Assembly: GCF_019039255.1 (NCBI RefSeq)
Contig: NZ_CP077062.1
Coordinates: 744,001 to 808,000, forward strand
Direction: 5' to 3'
Origin: Nocardioides panacis
GTDB lineage: Bacteria; Actinomycetota; Actinomycetes; Propionibacteriales; Nocardioidaceae
Length of the DNA: 64,000 nt
Below the pieces are notes generated by a model that saw nothing but the letters and a program-made list of their open reading frames with translations, was not told the origin of the DNA and did no database searches. This document shows positions 17,885 through 28,683 of this stretch, piece by piece. Both the position numbers and the translations under genes were made by a program. How positions within the stretch are numbered: position 1 is the stretch's first letter; every line of letters begins with the position of its first letter.

Positions 17885-20038
17885 CTGGCGCAGCACGATC
17901 AGCGAGCGGGGCTCGATGTCGATGACCTCGCCGGCCGACAGCACCTCGCCGAGGGGGTGGCCGGAGTCGGTGCTCAGCACCACCTCGCCGGCGACCACCC
18001 ACTGGTTGGCCGGCAGCTTGGCCTTGCCCGGCTCGGAGTGCGCGTGGAACCACATCAGGAACGACGAGTCGTGCTGCTCCTCGCCGTGGGGCCCCGGTGC
18101 CCGCAGCGGCTGGCCGGAGACGAACATCCCGAGGGTGTGCAGCCGCTCGTCGTACCAGTCCGCCTCGGTCATCTCCCGGCCCTCGGGGTGCACCCAGGCG
18201 AGGTCCTTCGGGCCGCCGCGCCGGGTCGGCCGGCCCTCCAGGAAGTGCCGCTGCCGCAGCGCCGGGTGCTCGCGCCGGAGCCGGAGCGCGGTCTTCGCCA
18301 CGTCGTACAGGTCCAGCCAGGCGTCGTCGGGCCGCCAGTCCAGCCAGGACGTCTCGTTGTCCTGGCCGTAGGCGTTGTTGTTGCCGCGCTGGGTGCGGCC
18401 CCGCTCGTCACCGGCGGTGATCATCGGGACGCCGGCCGACAGCAGCAGGGTGGCCAGCAGGTTCGCGGCCTGCTTGTGCCGCAGCGCGGTGACGACCGGG
18501 TCGTCGGTGTCACCCTCGACCCCGCAGTTCCAGGACCGGTTGTTGTCGGTGCCGTCGCGGTTGTGCTCGCCGTTGGCCTCGTTGTGCTTGTGGTCGTAGG
18601 AGACCAGGTCGCGCAGCGTGAAGCCGTCGTGCGCGGTGACGAAGTTGACCGAGGCGTACGGCGAGCGGCCGTCGTCGGCGTACAGGTCGGAGGAGCCGGA
18701 CAGCCGGGAGGCCACGTCGCGGATGCCGCCGGAGCGCAGCCGCCAGAAGTCCCGCAGGGTGTCGCGGTACTTGTCGTTCCACTCGCACCACGGCGGCGGG
18801 AACCGGCCCACCTGGTAGCCGTCCATGCTCGCGTCCCACGGCTCGGCGATCAGCTTCACGTGCCGCAGCACCGGGTCCTGCCCGATCGTGGTGATGAAGT
18901 GCCCGCTGAGGTCGACCCGGTGCCCGGTGCGGGTCAGCGCCGGCGTCAGGTCGAACCGGAACCCGTCCACGTGCATCTCGGTGACCCAGTAGCGCAGCGA
19001 GTCCAGGATCAGCCGCAGCGCCGGCGGGTACGCCGCGTCGACCGTGTTGCCGCAGCCGGTGACGTCGAAGTAGGTGCCGCCGTCGTTCACCCAGTCGACG
19101 TGCTTGTAGTAGCCGATGTCGTCGAGGCCCCGGAAGCTGAGCACCGGCCCGAGCGGGCTGCCCTCGGCGGTGTGGTTGTAGACGACGTCGAGGATCACCT
19201 CGAGCCCGGCCTGGTGCAGCGCCTTGACCATCGCCTTGAACTCGCGGACCTGCTCGCCGCGGTCGCCGGCCGAGCTGTACCCGTTGTGCGGCGCGAAGTA
19301 GCCGATCGAGTTGTAGCCCCAGTAGTTGGTCAGCCCCGACTCGGCGAGGTCCGGCTCGGAGACGAACTGGTGCACCGGCAGCAGCTCGACGGTGGTGACC
19401 CCGAGGTCCTTGAGGTAGTGCACGGCGGCGTTCGTGGTCAGCCCGGCGTAGGTGCCGCGGATCGCCTCGGGCACCTCCTCGTGCAGCGCGGTGAACCCCT
19501 TCACGTGCATCTCGTAGACGATCGTGTCGGTCCACCGGTGCCGGGGCCGGACCTGCTCGTCGTCGCCCCAGTCGAAGTCGTCGTGCACGACGACCGAGCG
19601 AGGGACGTACGGCGCGGAGTCGACGTCGCTGCGGGGCCCGCGCTGCGCGGCTCGCACGTCGTCGAGGTCGCGGGACGCCGGCCGGGGGTAGCCGTAGATC
19701 GGGCCGTCCGGCACCACGGTGCCGCTGACCGCCCGGGCGTAGGGGTCCAGCAGCAGCTTGGCCGGGTTGAACATCCGGCCGCGGGTCGGCTCCCACGGAC
19801 CGTCCGCGCGGAAGCCGTAGCGCTGACCGGGCGCGAGGCCGGGCAGTGCCCCGTGCCAGATGCCCAGCGTCTTCTCGGTCAGCCGCCAGCGGGTCTCCAC
19901 GTCGGCGCCGTCGACCTCGTCGAACAGGCAGAGCTCGACGGAGGTGGCCTCTGGGGCGAACACCGCGAAGTTGGTGCTCTCCTCGTCCCACGTCGCGCCC
20001 AGGGGCTGATGGCTTCCGGGCCACGCGGACTTCGTCAC
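17879..20038 (-). CDS. glgX: Glycogen debranching enzyme
   Basis: A 719-residue GH13_11 debranching enzyme/isoamylase. An N-terminal CBM48-like domain (PLGATWDEESTNFAVFAPEATSVELCLFD) is followed by the barrel with VVYNHTAEG, the nucleophile region GFRFDLTPALTRTG, the acid/base region KLIAEPWDAS and FVTAHDGFTLRDLVSYDHKHNEANG. It hydrolyses the alpha-1,6 branches left after GlgP. It is convergent with glgP and ends inside the shared terminator. No glycogen synthase GlgA/GlgC pair is in the window, consistent with use of the GlgE route. Confidence 0.95.
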   Translation of the reverse strand: MTKSAWPGSHQPLGATWDEESTNFAVFAPEATSVELCLFDEVDGADVETRWRLTEKTLGIWHGALPGLAPGQRYGFRADGPWEPTRGRMFNPAKLLLDPYARAVSGTVVPDGPIYGYPRPASRDLDDVRAAQRGPRSDVDSAPYVPRSVVVHDDFDWGDDEQVRPRHRWTDTIVYEMHVKGFTALHEEVPEAIRGTYAGLTTNAAVHYLKDLGVTTVELLPVHQFVSEPDLAESGLTNYWGYNSIGYFAPHNGYSSAGDRGEQVREFKAMVKALHQAGLEVILDVVYNHTAEGSPLGPVLSFRGLDDIGYYKHVDWVNDGGTYFDVTGCGNTVDAAYPPALRLILDSLRYWVTEMHVDGFRFDLTPALTRTGHRVDLSGHFITTIGQDPVLRHVKLIAEPWDASMDGYQVGRFPPPWCEWNDKYRDTLRDFWRLRSGGIRDVASRLSGSSDLYADDGRSPYASVNFVTAHDGFTLRDLVSYDHKHNEANGEHNRDGTDNNRSWNCGVEGDTDDPVVTALRHKQAANLLATLLLSAGVPMITAGDERGRTQRGNNNAYGQDNETSWLDWRPDDAWLDLYDVAKTALRLRREHPALRQRHFLEGRPTRRGGPKDLAWVHPEGREMTEADWYDERLHTLGMFVSGQPLRAPGPHGEEQHDSSFLMWFHAHSEPGKAKLPANQWVVAGEVVLSTDSGHPLGEVLSAGEVIDIEPRSLIVLRQV

Positions 20039-20106
20039 CCGGACATTGTGCCGGACGACCTGGCTAGGCTCGGCGCGACAGCGACAGCGACGTGAGGAGA
20101 ACGACG

Positions 20107-20886
20107 ATGGGCGAGTTCGTACGGCTCGAGGTCGAGGACGGCGTGGGCACGATCCGGATCGACCGACCGAAGATGAACGCGCTCAACGTCCAGGTGCAGG
20201 AGGAGATCCGCGCGTGTGCCGCCGAGGCGGCCGAGCGGAACGACGTACGCGCCGTGATCGTGTACGGCGGCGAGCGGGTGTTCGCGGCCGGGGCCGACGT
20301 CAAGGAGATGGCGGAGATGTCCTACACCGACATGGTCGCCCGCTCGGGAGGTCTGCAGTCGGCGTTCACGGCGGTCGCGAAGATCCCCAAGCCCGTCGTC
20401 GCCGCGGTGACCGGCTACGCGCTGGGCGGCGGCTGCGAGCTCGCGATGTGCGCCGACGTGCGCATCGCGGGGGAGGGCGCCACGCTCGGCCAGCCGGAGA
20501 TCCTGCTCGGCGTCATCCCCGGCGCCGGCGGCACCCAGCGGCTCGCCCGGCTGGTCGGCCCGGCCAAGGCCAAGGACATCATCTTCACCGGCCGGTTCGT
20601 GAAGGCCGACGAGGCGTTGCGGATCGGCCTGGTCGACCAGGTCGTGGCCGACGACCAGGTCTACGCCGCCGCCCGGACCTGGGCCCGGCAGTTCTCGGCA
20701 GCCGCCTCGTTCGCGCTCCGGGCGGCCAAGGAGTCGGTGGACCGGGGCCTCGAGACCGACCTCGAGACGGGGCTGGAGATCGAGCGGGTCCAGTTCGCGG
20801 CGCTGTTCGCGACCGAGGACCGCACCACCGGGATGCGCTCGTTCGTCGACAACGGCCCCGGCAAGGCGGAGTTCCAGGGGCGCTGA
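20107..20886 (+). CDS. Enoyl-CoA hydratase/isomerase family protein
   Basis: A 259-residue crotonase-fold protein. The two hydratase glutamates are both present: GGGCELAMCADVRIA (first) and LGQPEILLGVIPGAGGTQRL (second). The oxyanion-hole region VFAAGADVKEM is also intact. Hydration of 2-enoyl-CoA is therefore likely, in fatty-acid or branched-chain acyl-CoA oxidation. The ATG at 20107 follows GTGAGGAGAACGACG, with GAGGAG about 7 nt upstream; an in-frame GTG 15 bases earlier overlaps that ribosome site and is less likely. A TAGGCT -10-like element is at 20065-20070. The etfBA genes downstream fit beta-oxidation. Confidence 0.9.
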   Translation: MGEFVRLEVEDGVGTIRIDRPKMNALNVQVQEEIRACAAEAAERNDVRAVIVYGGERVFAAGADVKEMAEMSYTDMVARSGGLQSAFTAVAKIPKPVVAAVTGYALGGGCELAMCADVRIAGEGATLGQPEILLGVIPGAGGTQRLARLVGPAKAKDIIFTGRFVKADEALRIGLVDQVVADDQVYAAARTWARQFSAAASFALRAAKESVDRGLETDLETGLEIERVQFAALFATEDRTTGMRSFVDNGPGKAEFQGR

Positions 20887-20927
20887 GGGTCGGCTAGGGT
20901 GCGGTCAACTCATCCCAAGGAGAACGC

Positions 20928-21305
20928 GTGACCGACACCGAGAAGCCCGTCGAGAAGACCGAGGAAGCCCCGGTGCAGCGGAAGAAGAAGGACCGCCAGG
21001 TCGGCCGCAAGGTCGTCGCGGGCACCAACGCGATCCGCGCACGCATCGCGTCGGTCGTCTGGCTCGTCGCCGTGGTGTGCGCGCTGTTCCTCGCGGTCGG
21101 TGCGCTGCTGGTCGCGCTCAAGATGAACCAGGACAACGCGATCGTCGCCTTCGTCCTCGACGGGGCTGCCAAGCTCGACTTCGGCTCGTTCAAGGACTTC
21201 ACCGGCAAGGGCGCCGCCACCAAGGAGGCGCTGACCAACTGGGGCATCGCCGCGGTGATCTACCTCGTCGTCGGCAAGGTGCTGGACCGGATCATCCGCC
21301 CCTGA
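20928..21305 (+). CDS. Small membrane protein of unknown function
   Basis: 125 residues. A charged Lys/Glu-rich N-terminus (KKKDRQVGRKV) is followed by a hydrophobic segment (IASVVWLVAVVCALFLAVG), a short loop and a second, weaker hydrophobic helix near the C-terminus (WGIAAVIYLVVGKVL). The topology suggests two membrane spans with a cytoplasmic basic tail. No family is recognised. The GTG at 20928 has AAGGAG at 20917-20922, 5 nt away. TAGGGT at 20895-20900 may be its -10 element. A hairpin terminator follows. Confidence 0.7.
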   Translation: MTDTEKPVEKTEEAPVQRKKKDRQVGRKVVAGTNAIRARIASVVWLVAVVCALFLAVGALLVALKMNQDNAIVAFVLDGAAKLDFGSFKDFTGKGAATKEALTNWGIAAVIYLVVGKVLDRIIRP

Positions 21306-21319
21306 CCAGGTGGCCGAGC

Positions 21320-21349
21320 GGGGTGGGGACGTGTGACTGACTCCACCCC
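21320..21349 (+). terminator. Hairpin terminator after the small membrane protein
   Basis: GGGGTGG (21320-21326) and CCACCCC (21343-21349) form a perfect 7-bp stem with a 16-nt loop, directly downstream of the stop codon at 21305. There is no T tract. Confidence 0.55.
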
Positions 21350-21357
21350 GGACCCGG

Positions 21358-21386
21358 TTTCCAGCGTTGCTACGCGCGGGTAACCT
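21358..21386 (+). promoter_or_regulatory. Putative etfBA promoter
   Basis: TTTCCA (21358-21363) and TAACCT (21381-21386) are separated by exactly 17 bp. The predicted start lies near 21393, giving a leader of about 40 nt that contains the ribosome site at 21406. Confidence 0.5.
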
Positions 21387-21405
21387 CAGGACCAACCGAC
21401 TCATC

Positions 21406-21436
21406 AGGAGGGGCCCTGCGGGGCCATGACGCCATG
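21406..21436 (+). promoter_or_regulatory. etfB translation start with hairpin between ribosome site and start codon
   Basis: The only strong ribosome site is AGGAGG at 21406-21411, 22 nt before the etfB ATG at 21434. That is too far for normal initiation. GGCCC (21412-21416) and GGGCC (21421-21425) form a perfect stem with a TGCG tetraloop in exactly that gap. If folded, the effective spacing becomes 8 nt. An ATG at 21426 opens only a three-codon frame (M-T-P-stop) whose TGA overlaps the etfB start. Confidence 0.5.
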
Positions 21437-22219
21437 AACATTGTCGTATGCGTGAAGTACGTTCCGGACGCCACCGCCGACCGGCACTTCGAGGATGACA
21501 ACACCGTCGACCGCGTCGGCGTGGACGGCCTGCTCTCCGAGCTCGACGAGTACGCCGTCGAGCAGGCCCTGCAGATCAAGGAGAAGCAGGGCGACGACAC
21601 CACCGTCACGGTGCTGACCGTCGGGCCCGACCAGGCCACCGACGCGATCCGCAAGGCCCTGCAGATGGGCGCCGACAAGGGCGTGCACGTGGTCGACGAC
21701 GCGATCGCCGGCTCCGACGCGCTGGCCACGTCGCTGGTGCTCGCCGAGGCGGTCAAGAAGACCGAGCACGACCTGGTCGTGTGCGGGATGGCCTCCACCG
21801 ACGGCTCGATGGGCGTGGTCCCGGCGATGCTCGCCGAGCGGCTCGGCGTCCCGGCCGTCACCCTCGGCTCCGAGATCAGCCTGGAGGGAAGCACCGTCAC
21901 CATCCGCCGCGACGGCGACACCGCCACCGAGACCATCGAGGGCACGCTGCCCCTGGTGCTGTCGGTGACCGACCAGTCCGGCGAGGCGCGCTACCCCTCC
22001 TTCAAGGGCATCATGGCCGCGAAGAAGAAGCCCCTGGAGACCTGGTCGCTGGCCGACCTCGGTCTCGAGCCGGCGCTGGTCGGCCTCTCCGCCGCCTGGA
22101 GCGCCGTCGAGGGCACCGAGGCCCGCCCGCCGCGCACGGCCGGCGAGGTCGTCACCGACGAGGACGGATCGGGCGCCACCGCGCTGGTCGAGTTCCTCGC
22201 GTCGAAGAAGTTCATCTGA
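21434..22219 (+). CDS. etfB: Electron transfer flavoprotein beta subunit
   Basis: A 261-residue EtfB (FixA family). It begins with the family start MNIVVCVKYVPD. It contains the AMP-binding region CGMASTDGSMGVVPAMLAERLGVP near residues 115-140 and the signature LPLVLSVTDQSGEARYPSFKGIMAAKKKPLE near 175-205. With EtfA it forms a heterodimer that accepts electrons from acyl-CoA dehydrogenases and passes them to ETF-quinone oxidoreductase. EtfA follows after 15 bp. Spacing to the ribosome site is unusual (see the hairpin entry). Confidence 0.95.
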   Translation: MNIVVCVKYVPDATADRHFEDDNTVDRVGVDGLLSELDEYAVEQALQIKEKQGDDTTVTVLTVGPDQATDAIRKALQMGADKGVHVVDDAIAGSDALATSLVLAEAVKKTEHDLVVCGMASTDGSMGVVPAMLAERLGVPAVTLGSEISLEGSTVTIRRDGDTATETIEGTLPLVLSVTDQSGEARYPSFKGIMAAKKKPLETWSLADLGLEPALVGLSAAWSAVEGTEARPPRTAGEVVTDEDGSGATALVEFLASKKFI

Positions 22220-22234
22220 GAGGGCTGATCAGCT

Positions 22235-23194
22235 ATGAGTGAAGTTCTGGTTCTCGTCGACCACGTCGACGGCAAGGTCACCAAGCCCACCACCGAGCTG
22301 CTGACGATCGCCCGCCGCCTGGGCGAGCCGTCCGCGGTGCTGATCGGCGGGGACGCCGGCACCGCGGCGGAGACGCTGACGAAGTTCGGCGCCGAGAAGA
22401 TCTACGTCGTCGACGATGCCGACGTGAAGGACTACCTGGTCGCACCGAAGGCCGAGATCCTCGCGCAGCTGGTGGAGAAGACCTCGCCGGCCGCCGTGCT
22501 GGTCCCGTCCGGCGGCGAGGGCAAGGAGATCGCCGGCCGCCTGGCGGTCAAGATCGACTCCGGCCTGATCACGGACGCGGTCGACGTCCGGGCCGGTGAC
22601 GGGGGAGCGCCGGTGACCACGCAGTCGGTGTTCGCCGGCAACTTCACCGTCCAGGCGAAGGTCACCAAGGGCGTCCCGGTCATCACCGTCAAGCCCAACT
22701 CCACGACCCCGGAGGCCGTCGACGGCGCCGGGACGCAGGAGCCGTTCGCGGCGACGATCAGCGACACCGCCAAGGGTGCGCGGATCACCAAGTCCGAGCC
22801 CCGCAAGGCCTCCGGCCGCCCCGAGCTGACCGAGGCCGCGATCGTGGTCTCCGGCGGCCGCGGCACCGGCGGCAACTTCGAGCCGGTCGAGGGCTTCGCC
22901 GACTCGCTCGGTGCCGCGGTCGGCGCCTCGCGCGCGGCCGTGGACTCCGGCTGGATGCCGCACGCGTTCCAGGTCGGCCAGACCGGCAAGACGGTCTCCC
23001 CGCAGCTGTACGTCGCGAACGGCATCTCCGGGGCCATCCAGCACCGGGCCGGCATGCAGACCTCCAAGACCATCGTCGCGGTCAACAAGGACGAGGAGGC
23101 GCCGATCTTCGAGCTCGTCGACTTCGGCGTCGTCGGGGACCTGCACGCGGTGCTGCCGAAGGCGACCGAGCAGATCGTCGCGCGCAAGGGCTGA
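22235..23194 (+). CDS. etfA: Electron transfer flavoprotein alpha subunit
   Basis: A 319-residue EtfA (FixB family). The C-terminal FAD domain is clear: [34 protein letters not shown] near residues 208-240, [26 protein letters not shown] near 248-275, and [22 protein letters not shown] near 282-305. The N-terminal domain pairs with EtfB. The ATG at 22235 follows AGAGGG (22217 region) by a short spacer. It ends before a strong hairpin. Confidence 0.95.
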   Translation: MSEVLVLVDHVDGKVTKPTTELLTIARRLGEPSAVLIGGDAGTAAETLTKFGAEKIYVVDDADVKDYLVAPKAEILAQLVEKTSPAAVLVPSGGEGKEIAGRLAVKIDSGLITDAVDVRAGDGGAPVTTQSVFAGNFTVQAKVTKGVPVITVKPNSTTPEAVDGAGTQEPFAATISDTAKGARITKSEPRKASGRPELTEAAIVVSGGRGTGGNFEPVEGFADSLGAAVGASRAAVDSGWMPHAFQVGQTGKTVSPQLYVANGISGAIQHRAGMQTSKTIVAVNKDEEAPIFELVDFGVVGDLHAVLPKATEQIVARKG

Positions 23195-23213
23195 CGCCCG
23201 CCGCTGCACCGAG

Positions 23214-23236
23214 CCCCTGGACCTACGGGTCCGGGG
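23214..23236. terminator. Bidirectional terminator after etfA
   Basis: CCCCTGGACC and GGTCCGGGGG pair over a 3-4 nt loop with one wobble pair. It lies between convergent etfA and the kinase-like gene. Confidence 0.75.
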
Positions 23237-23255
23237 GCCCGTGGCATCCTGCCGC

Positions 23256-24608
23256 TCAGGCGTGCTGGCCCACGCCGTCCCAGCGCGGCACGATGACCTC
23301 GGCGCGCTGGTCCGCGGCGGCCGGCAGGACGAGCACGAACGTGGTGCCGCCGATCCGGTTGCGCAGCTCGAGGCTGCCGCCGTTGCGGACCATCAGCGAC
23401 CGTGCCCCGTGCAGCCCGCCGACCGCCCGGGCGGCGTCGAGCGCCGACATGCCCGGCCCGCGGTCGGTCACCGAGATCTCGATGCGTGCGTCGATCGCGA
23501 CCACGTGCACCGTGACCGGGCTGCGCGGCGCATGGGTGGCCGCGTTGGCGAGCAGCCGCTCGACGGCGGCGGCCAGGTCACCGGATCGGGCGTGCGCGAC
23601 GCCGACGCCGCCCCGGAGCCGGATCTCCTGGCCGGCCTCGAGACGCGGGCGTACGACGGCGGCGACCACCTCGGTGACGTCGAAGTCAGTGACCTGCTCG
23701 GTTCCGGGCCCGACGGCAGCGGTGTGCGGGTCGCCGGACAGCTGCCGGGTGCGGTGCTCGACGGCCGCCACCAGCCGGGTGGACTCCAGCAGGTCGACGT
23801 ACGCGCTGTGCGCGGTGATCATCGCGACCGAGGCGAGCAGCGCGGAGGACGGCAGGGCCCAGGTGCCGGGACGCAGCTGGTCCAGCGCGTTGAGCAGCTC
23901 GACGACGCCGAGCGAGGCGTACAGCGGGGCGACCCGGCCGGCCCAGGGCTGGACGGCGTCGCGGACGGAGGCGGCCAGGCCGATGGCCACCCAGGCACCG
24001 GCCAGCGCCACCTCGACCACCACGCCGAGCAGCACCGGCCCGGAGACCCGGTCCGGCGTGACGGCGACCAGCCCGGCGAGGCCGGCCAGACCGAGCAGCG
24101 CGGTGACGACGGAGACCCGGAGGGTGCGCACCCAGTCCGTCGGCCGGCCCTCGTCGGTGACCGTCATCGCCCGCAGGGCGAGCGCCAGGCAGCCGGCCGT
24201 CCCGAGGGCGCGGGCGCCGAGGGCGGGGCCGGGCTGCACGTCGTGGCGCAGCACCTGGCCGACGAGGTTGCCCACGGGCAGGCTGATCAGGCAGAGCGCG
24301 ACCATCGCGGCCGCGAGCAGACCGCTGTGCGGGTCGGTGGTGACCCGCCAGCGGGCCAGCCGCAGCACCGCCGCGGCCAGGAAGAGGGCGGCGGCGCCGA
24401 GCGCGAACGCGTCGCGGGCCAGCGCGTCGGGGGAGAGGCTCTCGACGTTGAGCAGCGCGACCAGGGAGACCAGCGCGGTGCCCACCGAGACGGCCAGCAC
24501 GCAGGGGCCCAGCACGCTGCCCGGCCCGGGGATCTGGAGCTCCCCGGGCTCGCGGTCTGCTCGTTCCCCGGCCATACCAGGAGTCTGCGTGGCGGACCGG
24601 GCAGCCAC
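23256..24608 (-). CDS. Histidine-kinase-like membrane protein lacking the phosphoacceptor domain
   Basis: 450 residues. The N-terminal half has about seven to eight hydrophobic segments (residues 30-265) and contains [14 protein letters not shown], matching [14 protein letters not shown] in the kinase at 27051-28572, so the two are paralogs. The C-terminus has an HATPase-like N box ([13 protein letters not shown]) and G1 box (VTDRGPGMS). The DHp helix with its histidine is absent, and the G2 position reads [10 protein letters not shown] instead of GxGLGL. It is probably a sensor or pseudokinase, perhaps modulating the neighbouring pair. The start is uncertain: GTG at 24608 or ATG at 24575. 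Confidence 0.7.
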   Translation of the reverse strand: MAARSATQTPGMAGERADREPGELQIPGPGSVLGPCVLAVSVGTALVSLVALLNVESLSPDALARDAFALGAAALFLAAAVLRLARWRVTTDPHSGLLAAAMVALCLISLPVGNLVGQVLRHDVQPGPALGARALGTAGCLALALRAMTVTDEGRPTDWVRTLRVSVVTALLGLAGLAGLVAVTPDRVSGPVLLGVVVEVALAGAWVAIGLAASVRDAVQPWAGRVAPLYASLGVVELLNALDQLRPGTWALPSSALLASVAMITAHSAYVDLLESTRLVAAVEHRTRQLSGDPHTAAVGPGTEQVTDFDVTEVVAAVVRPRLEAGQEIRLRGGVGVAHARSGDLAAAVERLLANAATHAPRSPVTVHVVAIDARIEISVTDRGPGMSALDAARAVGGLHGARSLMVRNGGSLELRNRIGGTTFVLVLPAAADQRAEVIVPRWDGVGQHA

Positions 24609-24675
24609 GACCCCCGTTGGGCTCGGGTGCGCAGTCGAACAGGTCGGCTGAATAGCCCGTTCGGGCCATCCGCGA

Positions 24676-26277
<1,602 letters not shown>

Positions 26278-26280
26278 GAG

Positions 26281-26328
26281 GACACCGATCGGGGGGTGCG
26301 GACGGGGGGACCGGTGTCAGTGCTTCAT
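26281..26328 (-). promoter_or_regulatory. Candidate ribosome-mediated attenuator of the ABC-F gene
   Basis: Reading the minus strand, a three-codon ORF (ATG AAG CAC TGA, 26328-26317) runs directly into a hairpin. GACACCGGTC (26318-26309) pairs with GATCGGTGTC (26290-26281), with one G-U pair and a C-rich 18-nt loop. The stop codon overlaps the 5' arm and the 3' arm ends 3 nt before the ABC-F ATG. A ribosome stalled on the leader ORF would open the hairpin. Leader-peptide attenuation is established for several ABC-F genes such as vga(A) and vmlR; its operation here is inference. A -35-like TTGGCA lies upstream near 26362-26367. Confidence 0.55.
26317..26328 (-). CDS. Three-residue leader peptide M-K-H
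   Basis: ATG AAG CAC TGA, in the leader of the ABC-F gene. GGGA lies about 8 nt upstream within the short palindrome TGGGA-c-TCCCA (26328-26338). Too short to have a function other than regulation. Confidence 0.45.
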   Translation of the reverse strand: MKH

Positions 26329-26379
26329 GGGAGTCCCAGTGTGCCGTCCCGCAACCGGTCGTGCCAAACCGGACAGAGG

Positions 26380-27054
26380 TCAGTCCATGCGCCAGCGTGC
26401 CCGGTGGGCCAGCGCCACGGCCTCGAGCTGCGACGTGACCCCGAGCTTGGTCAGCACCCCGCGGACCTGGCTGCGCACGGTCGCCTCAGAGACGAAGGAC
26501 GCGGCGGCGAACGCCGCGACTCCCACGCCGTCGCAGAGAGCCTGCAGCACCTGCGTCTCGCGCTCCGTGAGCCGTGCGAACGTCGCTCGCTCCGACGCCC
26601 TGCGGGACCTGTGCGCCCGCAGGTCCGCGAGCATCCGATGTCGCTGGACGGGATCCATGACGCGCTCACCGCGGGCCACCGCGACAGCGGCCTCCAGGAG
26701 GTGCTCGAAGGCGACGCTCTTGGACACGACGTCCGACGCGCCGGCCTCCACCGCCCGCGCGACCAGCTCGCGGTCCGTCGAGGCACTCACGACCAGCACT
26801 CGGCAGCCGGCCTCCACGAACGGCTGCACGAGGTCGACCCCGTTCCCCAGCGTGTCGCCCAGCTCGAGGTCGAGGAGCACGAGGTCCGGTGCCGAGCGCC
26901 TCGCCTGCTCCACGAGGCTGTCCCGGTCGACCAGCTCGGCGACGATGCAGGCGACGCCTTCGAGGTCCAGGGCGAGAGCGAGGCTCTGGGCCAGCAACTG
27001 GTGGTCGTCGACCAGCAGGGCACGCAGGACGGGGCGCTCCTCAGCGAGCGTCAC
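26380..27054 (-). CDS. NarL/LuxR-family response regulator
   Basis: 224 residues. The receiver domain (1-125) has the acidic pair D16-D17, the phosphorylation site D62 (VLLDLELGD), S90 and K112 (VVSKS). The C-terminal LuxR-type helix-turn-helix spans about 160-215 (LTERETQVLQALCDG, then VSEATVRSQVRGVLTKLGV). It is the output partner of the kinase encoded immediately upstream. Its GTG start at 27054 overlaps the kinase stop by 4 nt. Targets are unknown; the ABC-F gene and the RTX/SipW/TasA cluster on either side are candidates. Confidence 0.92.
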   Translation of the reverse strand: MTLAEERPVLRALLVDDHQLLAQSLALALDLEGVACIVAELVDRDSLVEQARRSAPDLVLLDLELGDTLGNGVDLVQPFVEAGCRVLVVSASTDRELVARAVEAGASDVVSKSVAFEHLLEAAVAVARGERVMDPVQRHRMLADLRAHRSRRASERATFARLTERETQVLQALCDGVGVAAFAAASFVSEATVRSQVRGVLTKLGVTSQLEAVALAHRARWRMD

Positions 27055-28572
27055 GCTGACGCCCGCAGGCGGGAGTCGGACCGCTGCACCGGGAGCGGAG
27101 GCACGGCGTGCTCGGACGCGGGAAGCCTGAGGACGAAGGTGGCACCGCCCCGGCGCGTGAGGAGCTCGAGGTCACCGCCCTGCCTCCGCATCGCCTGCCG
27201 CGCGAGGTGGAGACCCAGTCCCGAGCCCGGGCTCGAGGACCCGCGCGTCCCCCCGCTCGAAGGCCCAGGCCACCTCGTCCGCGCTGAGTCCGGGTCCGCT
27301 GTCGGAGACGACGATCTCGACCCCGGACGGACCGCGGCTGACGTGCACGACCACCGGGCTGCCCGGGGCGTGTACCTCGGCGTTGACAAGGAGGTTCTGC
27401 AGGGCGGTTGCCAGGTCGTCGGGCCTGCCGTGGGTGTGCCCGTCGATGCCGCCCCAGACCTGGATCCTGGTGCCCAGGGCCCGCCGCGTCTCGACGACCG
27501 CGGCCACGACCTCGACGACGTCGAAGTCCCGGGTCCCCTCCTCTTCCGGCGCGACGATCAGGTGCTCGAGGTGACGTATCTCGGCGATCGCGGCCGTGCG
27601 TAGCCGACCGGCCGTGGATTCGTCGAGCCGGCCGTCGTACCGCTCGAGCGTCTGCAACGCCCCACGGAGGCCGGCCAACGCGTTGCACGCATCGTGCGTC
27701 ATCTCCTCGCGCCACTCCTCGTGCCCCGAGGCTCGGGTGTGGGCCCGCTGCAGGGCCTCGGCCAGCACGTCCACGTGGGAGCGCTCGTCGGTCATCGCCT
27801 GGTCGAGGTCGAGCATGGCCGAGTGAGCCGACAAGGCGGCCGCGCAGACGCACAGGGACAGGGCGGCCAACGTCCAGACCCCCGAGGCCGACGCGTCGAA
27901 CGAACGCAGCAGCTCGGCCACCCCGACAGCAGCGAGAAGCGGTGCCAGCCGGCCGGCCCACACCCACTCCTGCGAGCGGCGGGCTGCCAGCAGCCCCAGG
28001 CCGAACCAGCCGCAGGCGAGCAGTCCTGCGATCAGGACGTACGCCGCATCGGTGCCTGAGAGCATCTCCGGTGCCGTGAGCTGCGCCGCCGCGAGCCCGG
28101 CGGACACTCCCAGGACGAGGCACGCGGCCCGGAGCAGGACGCGCAGTGGTTGCGGGCCCGTGTGCTCGGTGGCGCGGGTCAGGGCGCGCAGCACGAGGGT
28201 CATGCACACCGCTGACGCCGTGCCACGGACGAGTGGGCTGAGCAGGGAGGCGACCGCGGGTTGGCTCAGTGCATGACCGAGGCCGGTCAGCGGGTAGCAG
28301 AGCCCGCCGAGGACGACGAGAGCGCACCCCATGTGGCCGCTTCGTGGCTCATGCGTGACACGCCATCGGGCCAGCCGCAGGCACCCGGACGTGAGGAAGA
28401 GCGCGGCCGCCGCGGAGCGGGTGACGCTCGTCATGCGAGCGACGCAACCGGTGGCGGTCGAGTCGACGTCCAGTGCCGACAGGACGATCGCGAGTGCGGT
28501 GCTCAGCAGCGCGGCGGCCACCACCACGTGCGTGACCGGCCGGGCGCCTGCCGGATGACGTCGACGAATCAT
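27051..28572 (-). CDS. Membrane sensor histidine kinase (frameshifted as written)
   Basis: About 506 residues after repair. Residues 1-255 hold seven to eight hydrophobic segments, with no classical extracellular sensor domain. The phosphoacceptor is H293 in EEMTHDACNALAGLRGAL. The ATPase domain has an N box (LQNLLVNAEVHAPG) and G1 (VSDSGPGLS). The frame breaks in six Cs at 27249-27254 (Gs on the coding strand). With one fewer base it continues as AFERGTRGSSSPGSGLGLHL, restoring the G2 box, and ends at 27051 overlapping the response regulator start. A likely sequence error. It is a paralog of the kinase-like gene at 23256-24608. Confidence 0.87.
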
Positions 28573-28586
28573 GAGTCCCCTGGTGC

Positions 28587-28622
28587 GATGTGCTCAGCGG
28601 CCCCCCGGCTGCTGAGCACATC
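28587..28622. repeat. Perfect 12-bp inverted repeat between the RTX and kinase genes
   Basis: GATGTGCTCAGC and GCTGAGCACATC are separated by 12 nt. It sits 15 bp before the kinase start. It could terminate the upstream sipW/RTX transcript or serve as an operator. No T tract follows on the minus strand. Confidence 0.65.
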
Positions 28623-28683
28623 CTGTGCCAGATATGACCGACATGGCAGACCCAATGGGGCGAATCCGTCTAGTTAGATCGGA

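Noticed and set aside
21426-21437. Mini-ORF M-T-P before etfB as a regulatory leader peptide
   Set aside because: No hairpin or terminator downstream that it could control; kept only as part of the spacer-hairpin observation.
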